Shown: piece by piece, positions 25,937-34,078 of the stretch | Position numbering within the stretch: position 1 is the first letter of the stretch | Layout: the number at the start of each line of letters is the position of its first letter | From: FEN-1139 sp038207155 | GTDB taxonomy: Bacteria > Myxococcota_A > Polyangia > Polyangiales > Polyangiaceae | Length of the DNA: 64,000 bases | Direction: 5' to 3' | Assembly: GCA_038207155.1 (NCBI GenBank) | Contig: JBBRAB010000001.1 | Location: 186,001 to 250,000 of the forward strand | The notes under the pieces: generated by a model | Seen by the model: only the letters and a program-made list of their open reading frames with translations | Told to the model about the DNA's origin: nothing | The model's database searches: none | Made by a program: the position numbers and the translations under genes

Positions 25937-26737
25937 TCAGATCGTCGTGAGCCAGCTGGTGATCAGGTAGTTTGCGACTAGCAGGGCGACTGCGCTCTGC
26001 ACCACGGCGCGCGTGGTGGCCTGACCCACGCCCTTGGCGCCACCGGATGCATTATAGCCGTGGTAGCAGCTGATAGCCGCAATCAGAAAGCCGAAAACAG
26101 CGGCCTTGAGCTCCCCCATCATGAAATCCTGCATCGTCAACATCTTGTCGATGTTGGCGAGAAAGGTTCCGGGGTCCACGCTCAACCCTTTGACCGCGAC
26201 AACCCATGCGCCCGCCATACCAACGCAGGAGTACAGGACGCAGAGCAGGGGCAGCATCGTAATACTAGCCAGCATGCGCGGAGACAGCAGGTACTGAACC
26301 GGACTCACGCCCATCGTGACCAGGGCGTCGACCTGCTCGGTCACGCGCATGTTGCCCAGCTCGGCGGCCATCGAACTACCTGCGCGAGCGGTCACCATGA
26401 GAGCAGCGAAAACAGGACTGATCTCGCGCGTCAGTGAGATCGCGACGATCGCTCCGACTATCCCCTCAGCGCTGAACTGACGCAGGCTGTGGACCGTTTG
26501 CAGGGCCAGCACCATGCCGCTAAAGATCCCGGTCAAGGAGACGATGAACACGCTCCCCACCCCCACGAAATCCATGGCCTTGAGCAGTTGGAGCGGACGA
26601 TAGGGAGGCCGCACTGCCCAGGTCACGGTGCGTGTTGTGAGCAGGACCCACGAGCCAATGCCATCCAGCAAACCCAAGACGGGATCGAAGAGGCGTCCTG
26701 GAGAACGGTCGGTGCTGGGACTCTCACTCACGAGCAC
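25937..26737 (-). CDS. mlaE: MlaE-type ABC transporter permease (phospholipid transport)
   Basis: This permease is about 266 residues from a GTG at 26737; a GTG at 26731 is equally possible. It has the five to six transmembrane segments of the MlaE/YrbE family and the conserved cytoplasmic loop SLTREISPVFAALMVTARAGSSMAAELG, given here as two parts around VFAALM. This loop couples to the ATPase. Mla systems move phospholipids between the inner and outer membranes and keep the outer leaflet asymmetric. The usual partners (ATPase MlaF and MCE protein MlaD) are not adjacent; the gene ends the minus-strand run with the pump operon converging on it. Its start overlaps the tsaE stop. Confidence 0.92.
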   Translation of the reverse strand: MLVSESPSTDRSPGRLFDPVLGLLDGIGSWVLLTTRTVTWAVRPPYRPLQLLKAMDFVGVGSVFIVSLTGIFSGMVLALQTVHSLRQFSAEGIVGAIVAISLTREISPVFAALMVTARAGSSMAAELGNMRVTEQVDALVTMGVSPVQYLLSPRMLASITMLPLLCVLYSCVGMAGAWVVAVKGLSVDPGTFLANIDKMLTMQDFMMGELKAAVFGFLIAAISCYHGYNASGGAKGVGQATTRAVVQSAVALLVANYLITSWLTTI

Positions 26738-27245
26738 CTTCTACCACGCCCCTGGTCCCAGCCCTAAATCGCCGGTCGCGGCGCCGGGAAAAGCCCGCGA
26801 GAATGGCCTCAGAACGGCTGCCGGTCGCCACGAGCTGGGCGCGTCTCGGGCTGCCCGACAGGGTCAGCACGACCGCGTCCCCCCCCAGGGCATCGAGCCA
26901 GGGCTCGGCCCATTCGGCGACGATCAGCCACCCCTCATCGCGCCCCTCAAGCAGACCAAGCTCATCCACCTCGCGGCGCTGCGAGAGGCGATAGAGATCG
27001 GCGTGACGCATCGGCGGCTGGGTCGCAAGTTCGTGGACCAGGGTAAATGTTGGGCTGGTCACCCGCACCCGAGAAGGCAAGCGTAGGGCTCGCGCCAGCG
27101 CCCGCACGAAGAAGGTCTTGCCCGCACCGAGCAGGCCATTGAGGATCAGTAGATCACCTGCTTGTAGGTGCGGCGCGAGTCCGACAGCGAGCAGGCGCGT
27201 GTCACGACGCGTCGCCAGGGCGAGCTCGATGGGTGCAGCGCTCAT
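26724..27245 (-). CDS. tsaE: tRNA threonylcarbamoyladenosine biosynthesis ATPase TsaE
   Basis: This 173-residue P-loop ATPase assists TsaB/TsaD in making the t6A modification at position 37 of ANN-decoding tRNAs. It shows the Walker A loop GLLGAGKTFF, the family segment SPTFTLVHEL, HADLYRL and VAEWAEPW. The C-terminal tail (about 145-173) is unusually Arg-rich (SRRRDRRFRAGTRG). ATG at 27245 is chosen; it overlaps the end of the upstream lipoprotein gene by four bases. Both neighbours are overlapped, so three minus-strand genes are coupled. Confidence 0.93.
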   Translation of the reverse strand: MSAAPIELALATRRDTRLLAVGLAPHLQAGDLLILNGLLGAGKTFFVRALARALRLPSRVRVTSPTFTLVHELATQPPMRHADLYRLSQRREVDELGLLEGRDEGWLIVAEWAEPWLDALGGDAVVLTLSGSPRRAQLVATGSRSEAILAGFSRRRDRRFRAGTRGVVEGARE

Positions 27246-29053
27246 CGTGCGGCCTTGGCCCGCTGAGGCTCGGTCACGACCGCCCAACGGCGAGAAAGAG
27301 TTCGGTCTGCAGCGAAGCCCTGCGACTCGCTGGTCCAAAGGCGCGCGCGCGCCGACTGCAGCTCAGCAGTGACGCGACGCCGTTCGGCATGTATCCGCGT
27401 CTCGTCGAGCACGAGCTCCTCGGGCAGACTTGCGAGTGCAGGAGCGGCCAGGACGGCCGCGTCGTGACCGAGCGCCTCGAACCAACTTGGTAACCGCTTG
27501 GCATGCTGCCGCCAGCTCGCCACCAGAGAGGCGTCGCGCGCTGCGGCAGGCTGCAGACAGCCCGCGAACCCGGACGGACAAGCTCCACCGAGCTCCTCGA
27601 GACCGCTTGGTCCGAGCCAAACGGCGGGCGACGGATGCTGAGTCCGCGCGGCGCTCACGACCTTGTCCAAGCAACCGCCAAGTGCGAGCCAGTTCGAGCC
27701 TGCAGCCAGCGCCATCGCGGGCTCCAGACATAAGCTGGCATCGGCGTTGACCAGCGAGGCCGCGCCGACCGTGAGGCTCATTAAATCGGCTAAATCGAAG
27801 CCAATTCCAAACAGTGGCGCGGGCACACTGCGCTGCTGCAAGGTGATGACCGCCAGTTGTTCACGCTCAGCGACGCTTGCAATAGTCGACAGCTCCAATC
27901 CCTCGAGACCGGCAATGATCACCGTCGCTCCGTCAGCCGCCAAGGCGTCAAAATCCGCGACCAGAGCCTTGCCCTCACGCGCGGAGGCCTCGCGCGTTGT
28001 GAGGCGCACCCCAGCGGTGCCAGATTCCTCCGACAGCGCGCGCATCACACCCGTGACCACGTCACTCGAGCGACGCCGTGCTACTTCACTGTTGAGCTCG
28101 ACCAGGAGTCCGAGCACCCGCCCGGCGCGATGCGACACCACCTGTTGGGCGGCCACCTTACGAAGCCGCTCGGTCTCACGAAGATTCGGCAGGGTCTCAC
28201 CTTCACTGTCGAGCAGACGACGCGCCAAGGCGGAATCACGTCCCTTAATGGCCTCCTGGGCGAGGCGACGCCGCACTACACCGAGCAACCAACGACGCCC
28301 GCGCTGGCGGCCGTCCTGCTGCGTCGGCAGCTCGAGTTCCTGCTCTAGCTCACGAAACGCGACCAGAAGCTCGGGCTGGGCGAGCCGCAGCGCTAGGGAA
28401 GATGCCGCCTGCTGAGCCGCTGCCTGCTGGTCCTCACTCGCCTCAAGTAACCAACGCTCGGCGGCGCGCCAAGCCTCGGCTGTCTTGCCCGTAGCCAACG
28501 CGGCCGCGATCATCTCAGCTCCCCAATAGGAGCGCTCATCTGGATCGATCAGCCGCCCCGCCAAAGGCGCGAGTAGTTTCAAGGCTTCGGCGGCCTGACC
28601 GCGTCGATTCGACAGCGCGGCACTGACCAAGGCGCAGGACTCCAACTGGGGCGAGCCGGCATCGCTAGCCGCAGCTTGGACCTGGGCCGTCGCCTCGTCG
28701 AGTGCACCGGCCAAAATCTGAAGTCGGGCCAAGTAGAGCCGCATTCTCCGGACCCGAGGATCGGTCGGATGACGCTCGATGAAGGCGCGAAGTGCGGGCA
28801 GTAGGAGGCTCCGGGATTTGTCGTCGCCCTCCCGCCAGGCTGACTCGAGACCACGCGCCTCACGCTGCGCGGCGAGTGACTGTGAGAGTTCTGTGTTGGC
28901 GGGGGAGGCATCCCCGCGGTGTCCCCCACAGCTTGCCAGCAGCGTTGCCGCTAGCAGTGCCAAGCCGCAACGAGTCGCCCTTGACGGGTCAGGCAGCTTC
29001 CCGTAGGAGGCCTGGAGATGCGCGTAAAATCGGAACCGAACCAAGGTGGGCAA
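27242..29053 (-). CDS. Lipoprotein with helical repeats and periplasmic-binding-like C-terminal half
   Basis: The protein is about 603 residues from a TTG at 29053; a TTG at 29044 is also possible. Basic residues precede a hydrophobic stretch and the lipobox LLASC (Cys about 42). Residues about 60-290 are TPR-like helices. The rest looks like a type I periplasmic-binding fold with a GLLVELNSEVARRRS start, an IIAGLEGLE strand and LGHDAAVLAAPALASLPEE near the end. This two-part order recalls LpoA/LppC, the outer-membrane lipoprotein that activates peptidoglycan synthases, and leucine-binding-like proteins. The match is by layout only. Its start overlaps the divergent gene at 29018 by up to 36 bases, so the exact start is uncertain. 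Confidence 0.72.
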   Translation of the reverse strand: MPTLVRFRFYAHLQASYGKLPDPSRATRCGLALLAATLLASCGGHRGDASPANTELSQSLAAQREARGLESAWREGDDKSRSLLLPALRAFIERHPTDPRVRRMRLYLARLQILAGALDEATAQVQAAASDAGSPQLESCALVSAALSNRRGQAAEALKLLAPLAGRLIDPDERSYWGAEMIAAALATGKTAEAWRAAERWLLEASEDQQAAAQQAASSLALRLAQPELLVAFRELEQELELPTQQDGRQRGRRWLLGVVRRRLAQEAIKGRDSALARRLLDSEGETLPNLRETERLRKVAAQQVVSHRAGRVLGLLVELNSEVARRRSSDVVTGVMRALSEESGTAGVRLTTREASAREGKALVADFDALAADGATVIIAGLEGLELSTIASVAEREQLAVITLQQRSVPAPLFGIGFDLADLMSLTVGAASLVNADASLCLEPAMALAAGSNWLALGGCLDKVVSAARTQHPSPAVWLGPSGLEELGGACPSGFAGCLQPAAARDASLVASWRQHAKRLPSWFEALGHDAAVLAAPALASLPEELVLDETRIHAERRRVTAELQSARARLWTSESQGFAADRTLSRRWAVVTEPQRAKAAR

Positions 29054-29671
29054 CCTTCCGCTGGGCGGGCCCCTGCGTCAAGCGCTCCCCGCGGACTGCG
29101 ACGCGCTCTGCTGTTTTCTGCGGTCGTGGCTGCCGAACTACTGGGAATGGCCCTCGCAGCTCTGTCACCGCGGGCCTATCGCGACTACGCAATGCTCACC
29201 GATTCGCACCCCATCGGGGTCGCGCTCGAATGTGCGCTGCTAATCTGGGCCACGGTTGCGCTCCTTCCGCGCTTCTCCCCCGAGCTCTACACGACCGCTC
29301 TGAGTTCACCGCGCCTCAATCGCAGCTTGATCTGGGGGGTCGTCGTAATCGCTGCGAGCTATATCGGATTTGCTCGTCTGCCTTGGCTGCTCGCGCAGGT
29401 GGAGACCGCATCCCGAGTGACGCTGACCACGGCCCAGTTGTCAGCGATGCCGTTCGGCATGCCGCTGTTGGCGTTCTGGCTCTGCCTCAACCTGGCGTGG
29501 CTCGCCACCGCCGCCGCGGTGCTGCTACTGGCAGCGCTCGAAGGGCTTGGCGCCCTCGACAACCCGACGACGAGCCATCGCATTCGCGGGGCGCTGCTGC
29601 TCGCCACCGTCTCGCTCACGCTGCTGGCATGTGCGGGCGTGCTGGGCCTAGCCACGGGCTCAGGCGGCTGA
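29018..29671 (+). CDS. Multi-pass membrane protein of unknown function
   Basis: This 217-residue protein has a polar, basic N-terminal tail (about 1-28). It is followed by about five hydrophobic segments (about 30-50, 66-84, 104-122, 147-175 and 190-212). There is no signal peptide cleavage site and no recognisable catalytic motif. It is divergent from the lipoprotein gene, and the two start regions overlap, so their promoters must lie inside each other's coding sequence. I do not recognise the family. Confidence 0.65.
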   Translation: MRVKSEPNQGGQPSAGRAPASSAPRGLRRALLFSAVVAAELLGMALAALSPRAYRDYAMLTDSHPIGVALECALLIWATVALLPRFSPELYTTALSSPRLNRSLIWGVVVIAASYIGFARLPWLLAQVETASRVTLTTAQLSAMPFGMPLLAFWLCLNLAWLATAAAVLLLAALEGLGALDNPTTSHRIRGALLLATVSLTLLACAGVLGLATGSGG

Positions 29672-29782
29672 GCAAAGGCGAGGCAGCGCGGACCTGCTCG
29701 CTCGGAGCCCGGATTTGCCGCAAATGACCCGGCCTCGGCGCGGGGCTGGCACCAATCCCGATGCTCGTGGCAGAGTGGGCCC

Positions 29783-30223
29783 GTGCCGCGTTGTTACCTA
29801 CTGGCTGCCTGTACCGGATCGGCTCTCGATCAGCATTCGCACAACGTCACGTTGTTTAACATGGTCGAGCAGATCAATCTGCCGCCTGGTGAACCACCGC
29901 CGCCGGGAACCCTGATCCCGATCGAGATCCACGCCTACCTAGTGTTCGCTCCCTCGGAGTACGGGTTTGAACATGAAGCACGCTTCGCGCTCTGTTCGCT
30001 GGATTCAGGGTTGGAGAGCTACTCGGATCTGATGAACCATCGCTCCGCGACGCCACGCTACCGCACGCGCACGATGGGACTGCCGCTGCCGCCCGTCCCT
30101 GGCAATTATGAGCTTCGTTTGGATTGGCGCGTCGAGGGCACGTCCGCTTGGCGCCGTGAAGCCGTTTCCTGGCCACTGACGATCGAGGCGCAGCCAAGCG
30201 CGGTGCCAACCGTGACGCACTAG
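29783..30223 (+). CDS. Small conserved-type protein of unknown function
   Basis: This 146-residue protein starts at a GTG. The N-terminal pattern YLLAACTGSALDQHSHNVTL is followed by a Pro-rich turn (LPPGEPPPPGTLIP) and alternating strands ending in a YELRLDWRV strand. It looks like a small beta-sandwich. Because the AAC stretch follows only two hydrophobic residues, it is probably not a lipobox. Similar short proteins of this style occur in myxobacterial genomes, but I cannot name the family with certainty. It stands alone and is convergent with the Gly-rich lipoprotein gene; a short hairpin lies between them. Confidence 0.65.
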   Translation: MPRCYLLAACTGSALDQHSHNVTLFNMVEQINLPPGEPPPPGTLIPIEIHAYLVFAPSEYGFEHEARFALCSLDSGLESYSDLMNHRSATPRYRTRTMGLPLPPVPGNYELRLDWRVEGTSAWRREAVSWPLTIEAQPSAVPTVTH

Positions 30224-30240
30224 CCGTCACGCCACTACCG

Positions 30241-30262
30241 GCGAGCGGCGCCGGTCGCTCGC
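30241..30262 (+). terminator. Hairpin between convergent genes
   Basis: GCGAGCG (30241-30247) pairs with CGCTCGC (30256-30262) around an eight-base GC-rich loop, 18 bases after the stop at 30223. There is no T-run on either side, so it is at best a weak terminator or an mRNA 3' stabiliser. Confidence 0.35.
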
Positions 30263-30328
30263 GTCATTGGCCGAACGTACGCGAGCTGTCTCCCGAACCA
30301 GGACGCGCCCGAATTGAGGGCAAATTGC

Positions 30329-31006
30329 CTAGCAGCCGCAGCTAGACACGACCGCGCACTGGCCGATTCCGACGGCGAGGCCGAGCGAACCTTGCCCGTA
30401 CTGGCTGATGACTTTGCCGCAATTGCGGTTGGCGAGGCACTCGTACCCGCTGCAGCCGGTCCTCCCAATGCAATCGGTGATGAAGAGGCACCCGACGTCC
30501 GAAAAGCAAGCAATGACCTCATTCGCGCAGGTCTTGCAAAGACAACTCTGACACGCGGTCGTGCTGGACTGAACACAGGCGTCAATGATGCCGCCGCCTC
30601 CGCCCACGTAGCCCCCCGTGCCGACACTGCCGCCGGTGCTCCACGTGCCACCAGTCACCGAAATGCCACCGGTGCCCCACGCGCCACCAGTCACCAAAAC
30701 GCCGCCGGTCGCAGGCCATGCCCCAGTGCCACTCGCTCCACCTGCGGGGTTCCAACCGCCCGTGGCCACGGTCGAGCCGGTTCCGTTCCATCCGCCCGTC
30801 TGCATCCCACCACCAGGCGAGATGTAGCCGCCGTCGGAGGTCCCGCCGCTGGCTACCCAGCCACCAACAGCTGCGCCGCCATCCCCCTGAAACCCGCCAG
30901 ACGCCCTGGTCCCTCCAGTTGCCGCCCCTTCGTAGCCGTCTTCCAAGGAACGACCACCGCAGGCAACAACGAGCAGCCCGAGAGACAGAAGCAACGACTG
31001 ACGCAT
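30329..31006 (-). CDS. Gly/Thr-rich lipoprotein with cysteine-rich C-terminal domain
   Basis: This 225-residue protein has a lipoprotein signal (SLLLSLGLLVVACGG, Cys about 16). A low-complexity region (about 28-142) is built of TGG- and SGG-like turns with regularly spaced Trp and Tyr. The compact C-terminal domain (about 143-225) has 14 cysteines, including CQSCLCKTC and GCSGYEC. The even number of Cys suggests disulphide pairing outside the cytoplasm. The architecture of lipid anchor, flexible Gly-rich stalk and Cys-rich head is typical of myxobacterial surface lipoproteins. No function is known to me. Confidence 0.78.
   Translation of the reverse strand: MRQSLLLSLGLLVVACGGRSLEDGYEGAATGGTRASGGFQGDGGAAVGGWVASGGTSDGGYISPGGGMQTGGWNGTGSTVATGGWNPAGGASGTGAWPATGGVLVTGGAWGTGGISVTGGTWSTGGSVGTGGYVGGGGGIIDACVQSSTTACQSCLCKTCANEVIACFSDVGCLFITDCIGRTGCSGYECLANRNCGKVISQYGQGSLGLAVGIGQCAVVSSCGC
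30587..30925 (-). repeat. Low-complexity Gly/Thr-coding repeat
   Basis: This stretch of the lipoprotein gene is a run of degenerate 9-24 base units encoding TGG, SGG or GGW-type triplets. On the plus strand it reads as repeated ccaccggtgcc/cgccaccagtc-like blocks. It probably varies in length by slippage or recombination. Confidence 0.6.
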
Positions 31007-31606
31007 GGTCCCTGATTCTAGGCCAAATGGCGCCGGCGTGCCGCTGGACTGCGCTCGTCTGCGGCAAATGGCGCTAGCTCGGGCTGCGGAGGGGGCTCGG
31101 CGACGCCGCTGCGCGGCAAACGCGTACGGGACGTCCTTTCAGTGCCGCCCGCTCCAGCACCGAGATTGGGCCGCGGCACGTCTGCCGCCAGGCCCGGACG
31201 AGTCCGAGTCGGGCGGCCCGGCGCGGGGCCACAGGCTCGCGCCGGGCGATCCGCACGATGAGCAACGTCGCAAACCATCTCCGACTTCTTATCGAAACGG
31301 AGCCATCACCTACTGGGACGCACTGCCCGCGCTCAGCCTCCTGCACTTCAATTGCGAAAACCTCGCGCCGAGCTAAGGGCACTCGCCATTGTCGCGCAGA
31401 GATTTCGCAAACAAGAATCCGTCGCCGCAGACGCGGGATCGCGATGACACAGCCGCTCGACGTGCAAAGGATTCAACGCATGCGGAACCACGAGATGCTC
31501 GTGCATGCGCGTAGTTTTCGCACTTGAGAGCGCACTGTAGTTCGCGACTACGCGGTACCCAAGTGCTATGCCTGGTTCCGCCTGCTAGCGAAGGAGCAAG
31601 TCGACG
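31007..31606. other. 600-base intergenic region
   Basis: It contains no tRNA-like cloverleaf and no convincing gene; the short open frames here have no protein-like composition. The decamer CAAATGGCGC occurs at 31024-31033 and 31065-31074, 41 bases apart, just upstream of the Gly-rich lipoprotein start, and could be an operator. The right end should carry the promoter of the decarboxylase operon, whose AAGGAG ribosome site is at 31590-31595. Nothing else was recognised. Confidence 0.5.
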
Positions 31607-33160
31607 ATGCCCATGGACCCGCGACTTCTTGACGAGCTCGAGAAGCGACGTACGAAGAACCACCAGACCGGCACCCCTGAGAAGGTCGCAGCGCGTCACG
31701 CCAAGGGCCAGCTTACGGCCCGCGAGCGGGTAGACAGCCTGTTCTCGACAGGTACATTCCTCGAGACCGGAGCTCATGCACAGCAGGTTGGTCACGACCT
31801 TGGCGACCCCAAGAAAGAGCACCCCTGTGACGGCGTCGTAACGGGAACAGGCCTCGTGGACGGTCGGCCTGTTGCCGCGTTCAGCCAGGATTTTCTCGTC
31901 GCTGGCGGAACTCTGGGTCGCGTTCACGCACAGAAAATCTGCGACGTCATGGACGTCGCGATGAAGAACGGCATCCCAATGGTGGGGATGAATGACTCTG
32001 GCGGAGCCCGCATTCAAGAGGGTGTCCAGGCGCTCAGCGGCTACGGCCAGGTCTTCTTCCGCAATGTCGAGCTGTCCGGCGTTGTGCCCCAGATCGCGTT
32101 GATTCTGGGCCCATGTGCCGGCGGGGCAGCCTACAGCCCAGCCCTTTGCGATTTCGTGATCATGACGCGCCGCAACGCGAGCATGTTCATCTGTGGACCC
32201 GAGGTCATCAAGGCCGTCACGGGCCAATCGGTGACCATGGACGAGATCGGCTCAGCGGAGGCACATGCCTCGGTGTCGGGCAACATCCACTTCATCGCCG
32301 AGAACGACGCCGAAGCGATCGCCATTTCCAAAAAGCTGCTGTCGTTCCTGCCGGCCAACAACCTGACGGACCCGCCCCACAACACGCAGCGCCCGGTGAC
32401 AATTTCCGAGGATCCGAAGCTCCGGCAGCTGATCCCGCTGTCGGCCAAGGAGGGCTTTGACGTCCATCAGGTGATCGCCCGCCTGGTCGACAATGCCGAT
32501 TTTCTCGAGTCTCAGCGAGATTTCGCGAAAAACATCGTGACCGGCTTCGCTCGCATCGACGGGATTGTGGTTGGCATCGTTGCCAATCAGCCGGCCCATA
32601 TGGCTGGAGTGCTCGATATCGACGCCTCCGACAAAGCCGCGCGATTCATTCGGTTCTGCAACTGTTTCAACGTTCCACTGGTCAACCTGGTGGACGTTCC
32701 AGGCTTTATGCCAGGCGTACAGCAGGAACGCGGCGGAATCATCCGCCACGGCGCCAAGATGCTGTTTGCCTACGCGGCGGCCACGGTGCCCAAGGTCACG
32801 CTCATTATGCGCAAGGCCTACGGTGGCGCCTACCTCGCAATGTGCTCCAAGGACATGGGGGCCGACTTCGTCTGGGCCTGGCCGACCGCGGAGATCGCCG
32901 TGATGGGCGCTGAGGGTGCGGTTCGCGTGCTCTACAAGAAGGTCATCAATGAGGCTGCCAATCCGGCTGAGATGGAGCAGCTGCTGATCGACGAGTATCG
33001 CACGAAGTTTGCGTCGCCATATCACGCCGCGGGTCACTCGCTCATCACTGACGTGATTGACCCAGCCCGAACGCGCAGCACCCTGAGTCTGGCGCTCCGC
33101 ACCTTGCTCGGCAAACGCGACGTCCGTCCCCCCAAGAAGCACGGGAACATCCCGCTGTGA
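31607..33160 (+). CDS. Biotin-dependent acyl-CoA carboxyltransferase (methylmalonyl-CoA decarboxylase alpha / PccB type)
   Basis: This 517-residue protein has the two crotonase-like halves of the carboxyltransferase family. Landmarks are the early TARERVDSL helix, NDSGGARIQEGV, GPCAGGAAYSPALCDF, DVPGFMPGVQQE and KAYGGAYLAMCSKDMGAD. In the sodium-pump setting it would move CO2 from methylmalonyl-CoA (or a related acyl-CoA) to the biotin carrier encoded two genes on. No biotin carboxylase is nearby, while gamma, carrier and beta subunits are, so decarboxylase is preferred over propionyl-CoA carboxylase. Its TGA overlaps the GTG start of the next gene. An AAGGAG site lies 11 bases before the ATG. 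Confidence 0.93.
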   Translation: MPMDPRLLDELEKRRTKNHQTGTPEKVAARHAKGQLTARERVDSLFSTGTFLETGAHAQQVGHDLGDPKKEHPCDGVVTGTGLVDGRPVAAFSQDFLVAGGTLGRVHAQKICDVMDVAMKNGIPMVGMNDSGGARIQEGVQALSGYGQVFFRNVELSGVVPQIALILGPCAGGAAYSPALCDFVIMTRRNASMFICGPEVIKAVTGQSVTMDEIGSAEAHASVSGNIHFIAENDAEAIAISKKLLSFLPANNLTDPPHNTQRPVTISEDPKLRQLIPLSAKEGFDVHQVIARLVDNADFLESQRDFAKNIVTGFARIDGIVVGIVANQPAHMAGVLDIDASDKAARFIRFCNCFNVPLVNLVDVPGFMPGVQQERGGIIRHGAKMLFAYAAATVPKVTLIMRKAYGGAYLAMCSKDMGADFVWAWPTAEIAVMGAEGAVRVLYKKVINEAANPAEMEQLLIDEYRTKFASPYHAAGHSLITDVIDPARTRSTLSLALRTLLGKRDVRPPKKHGNIPL

Positions 33161-33549
33161 GCCAGGGTCTACTGGGAACTCTCGGGCCGACCGTGGCACA
33201 GCTCACTCCGTCGCTGACGACTCTCGCGGAGAGTGTGTTCGAGATCCGCGGGCAGAAATTGGCCTTGATCATCGCAGGACTCTTGTTCGTCCTGTTTGTG
33301 ATTCGGCGCATGACGCTCCCCGCGGAGTCGGCTCGCCCCGAGCAGCAGCGCAAGCCCGCCGCTCCTTCCGCAACTGACGGAACCTCGCCCGAGCTAATCG
33401 CTATCTTGACTGCAGCCGCGACCGTAGCCCTGGGCCGTGACGTTCGTGTTCTCGGCATCACTGAAGTGATGCTTGGTAACACCTACTCCCAACAGGCCTG
33501 GGCACGTGAGGGCCGTCGAGAAATCTACATCTCGCATCGACTGCGCTAG
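33157..33549 (+). CDS. Sodium-pump decarboxylase gamma-type subunit (OadG-like)
   Basis: This 130-residue protein has one transmembrane segment (about 36-52, LALIIAGLLFVLFVI). It is followed by a basic, Pro/Ala-rich linker and a C-terminal region, ELIAILTAAATVALG, then GITEVMLGNTYSQQAWAREGR. OadG-family gamma subunits are small single-span proteins that hold the carboxyltransferase, biotin carrier and beta subunit together. The identification rests on this shape and on the operon. GTG at 33157 overlaps the carboxyltransferase stop (GTGA), showing coupled translation. Confidence 0.8.
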   Translation: MSQGLLGTLGPTVAQLTPSLTTLAESVFEIRGQKLALIIAGLLFVLFVIRRMTLPAESARPEQQRKPAAPSATDGTSPELIAILTAAATVALGRDVRVLGITEVMLGNTYSQQAWAREGRREIYISHRLR

Positions 33550-33565
33550 TCGCTAGGTAATTACC

Positions 33566-33976
33566 ATGAAAAAGCTTCGTATTACGGTAGAAGGACGAGC
33601 CTACGACGTGCTCGTCGAGGTGCTCGAAGACGACGGACTGACGGGGGCTTCGGCTGCTCCCGTGCTGGGGGCAGCTCCCGCAGCTCCCCTCGCAGCTACA
33701 GCAATGACAGCCGCCGCCCCAGTCACGCAGCCAACGCCCGCCGCAGCTCCCGCCGCCGGCGGCGGAGCGGAAGAGGTGTGTCAGGTCTCTGGGATGGTCG
33801 TGTCGGTGGACGTGGTCGTCGGTCAACGCGTTGAGGCCGAGCAGCGCCTCATCACGATTGAAGCGATGAAGATGAACACGTACATCCATGCCACCCGCGC
33901 CGGCACGGTCACCGAGGTCGCCGTGACCAAGGGGTCCAGCGTGCTCGCCGGCACAGTGGTTGCGCGAATCAGCTGA
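33566..33976 (+). CDS. Biotin carboxyl carrier protein of the decarboxylase
   Basis: This 136-residue protein starts with a short strand-rich segment (MKKLRITVEGRAYDVLVEV). An Ala/Pro-rich flexible arm (about 28-66) leads to a biotinyl domain whose EAMKMNT motif carries the biotinylated Lys102. The domain closes with AGTVTEVAVTKGSSVLAGTVV. The arm lets biotin shuttle carboxyl groups between the soluble carboxyltransferase and the membrane beta subunit. It is the last gene of the plus-strand run and is followed by a strong terminator. Confidence 0.94.
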   Translation: MKKLRITVEGRAYDVLVEVLEDDGLTGASAAPVLGAAPAAPLAATAMTAAAPVTQPTPAAAPAAGGGAEEVCQVSGMVVSVDVVVGQRVEAEQRLITIEAMKMNTYIHATRAGTVTEVAVTKGSSVLAGTVVARIS

Positions 33977-34011
33977 CGCCAAAAACCGCAGGTTCAACTG
34001 ACCCGCAGAGA

Positions 34012-34056
34012 GTCCCGCAGGCGTGACCGAGAGGCACGCGCTTGCGGGACTTTTTT
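34012..34056 (+). terminator. Rho-independent terminator after the biotin carrier gene
   Basis: GTCCCGCA (34012-34019) pairs with TGCGGGAC (34043-34050). A second short stem (GCGTG/CACGC) follows after a bulge, and six T residues come at 34051-34056. There is no T-run in the opposite direction, so it should act on the plus strand only and leave the convergent beta-subunit transcript unaffected. Confidence 0.85.
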
Positions 34057-34078
34057 CGCTGGCAAGCGATGCCGGGGA

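Noticed and set aside
31007..31606. Possible tRNA or small gene in the intergenic region
   Set aside because: No cloverleaf, TPsiC-like GGTTCGAAT or ribosome site was found, and the short frames are not protein-like.
31373..32227. Long open frame antisense to the decarboxylase gene
   Set aside because: It is a mirror of third-position GC bias; its composition is Arg/His/Ala-rich and the sense strand encodes a well-conserved enzyme.
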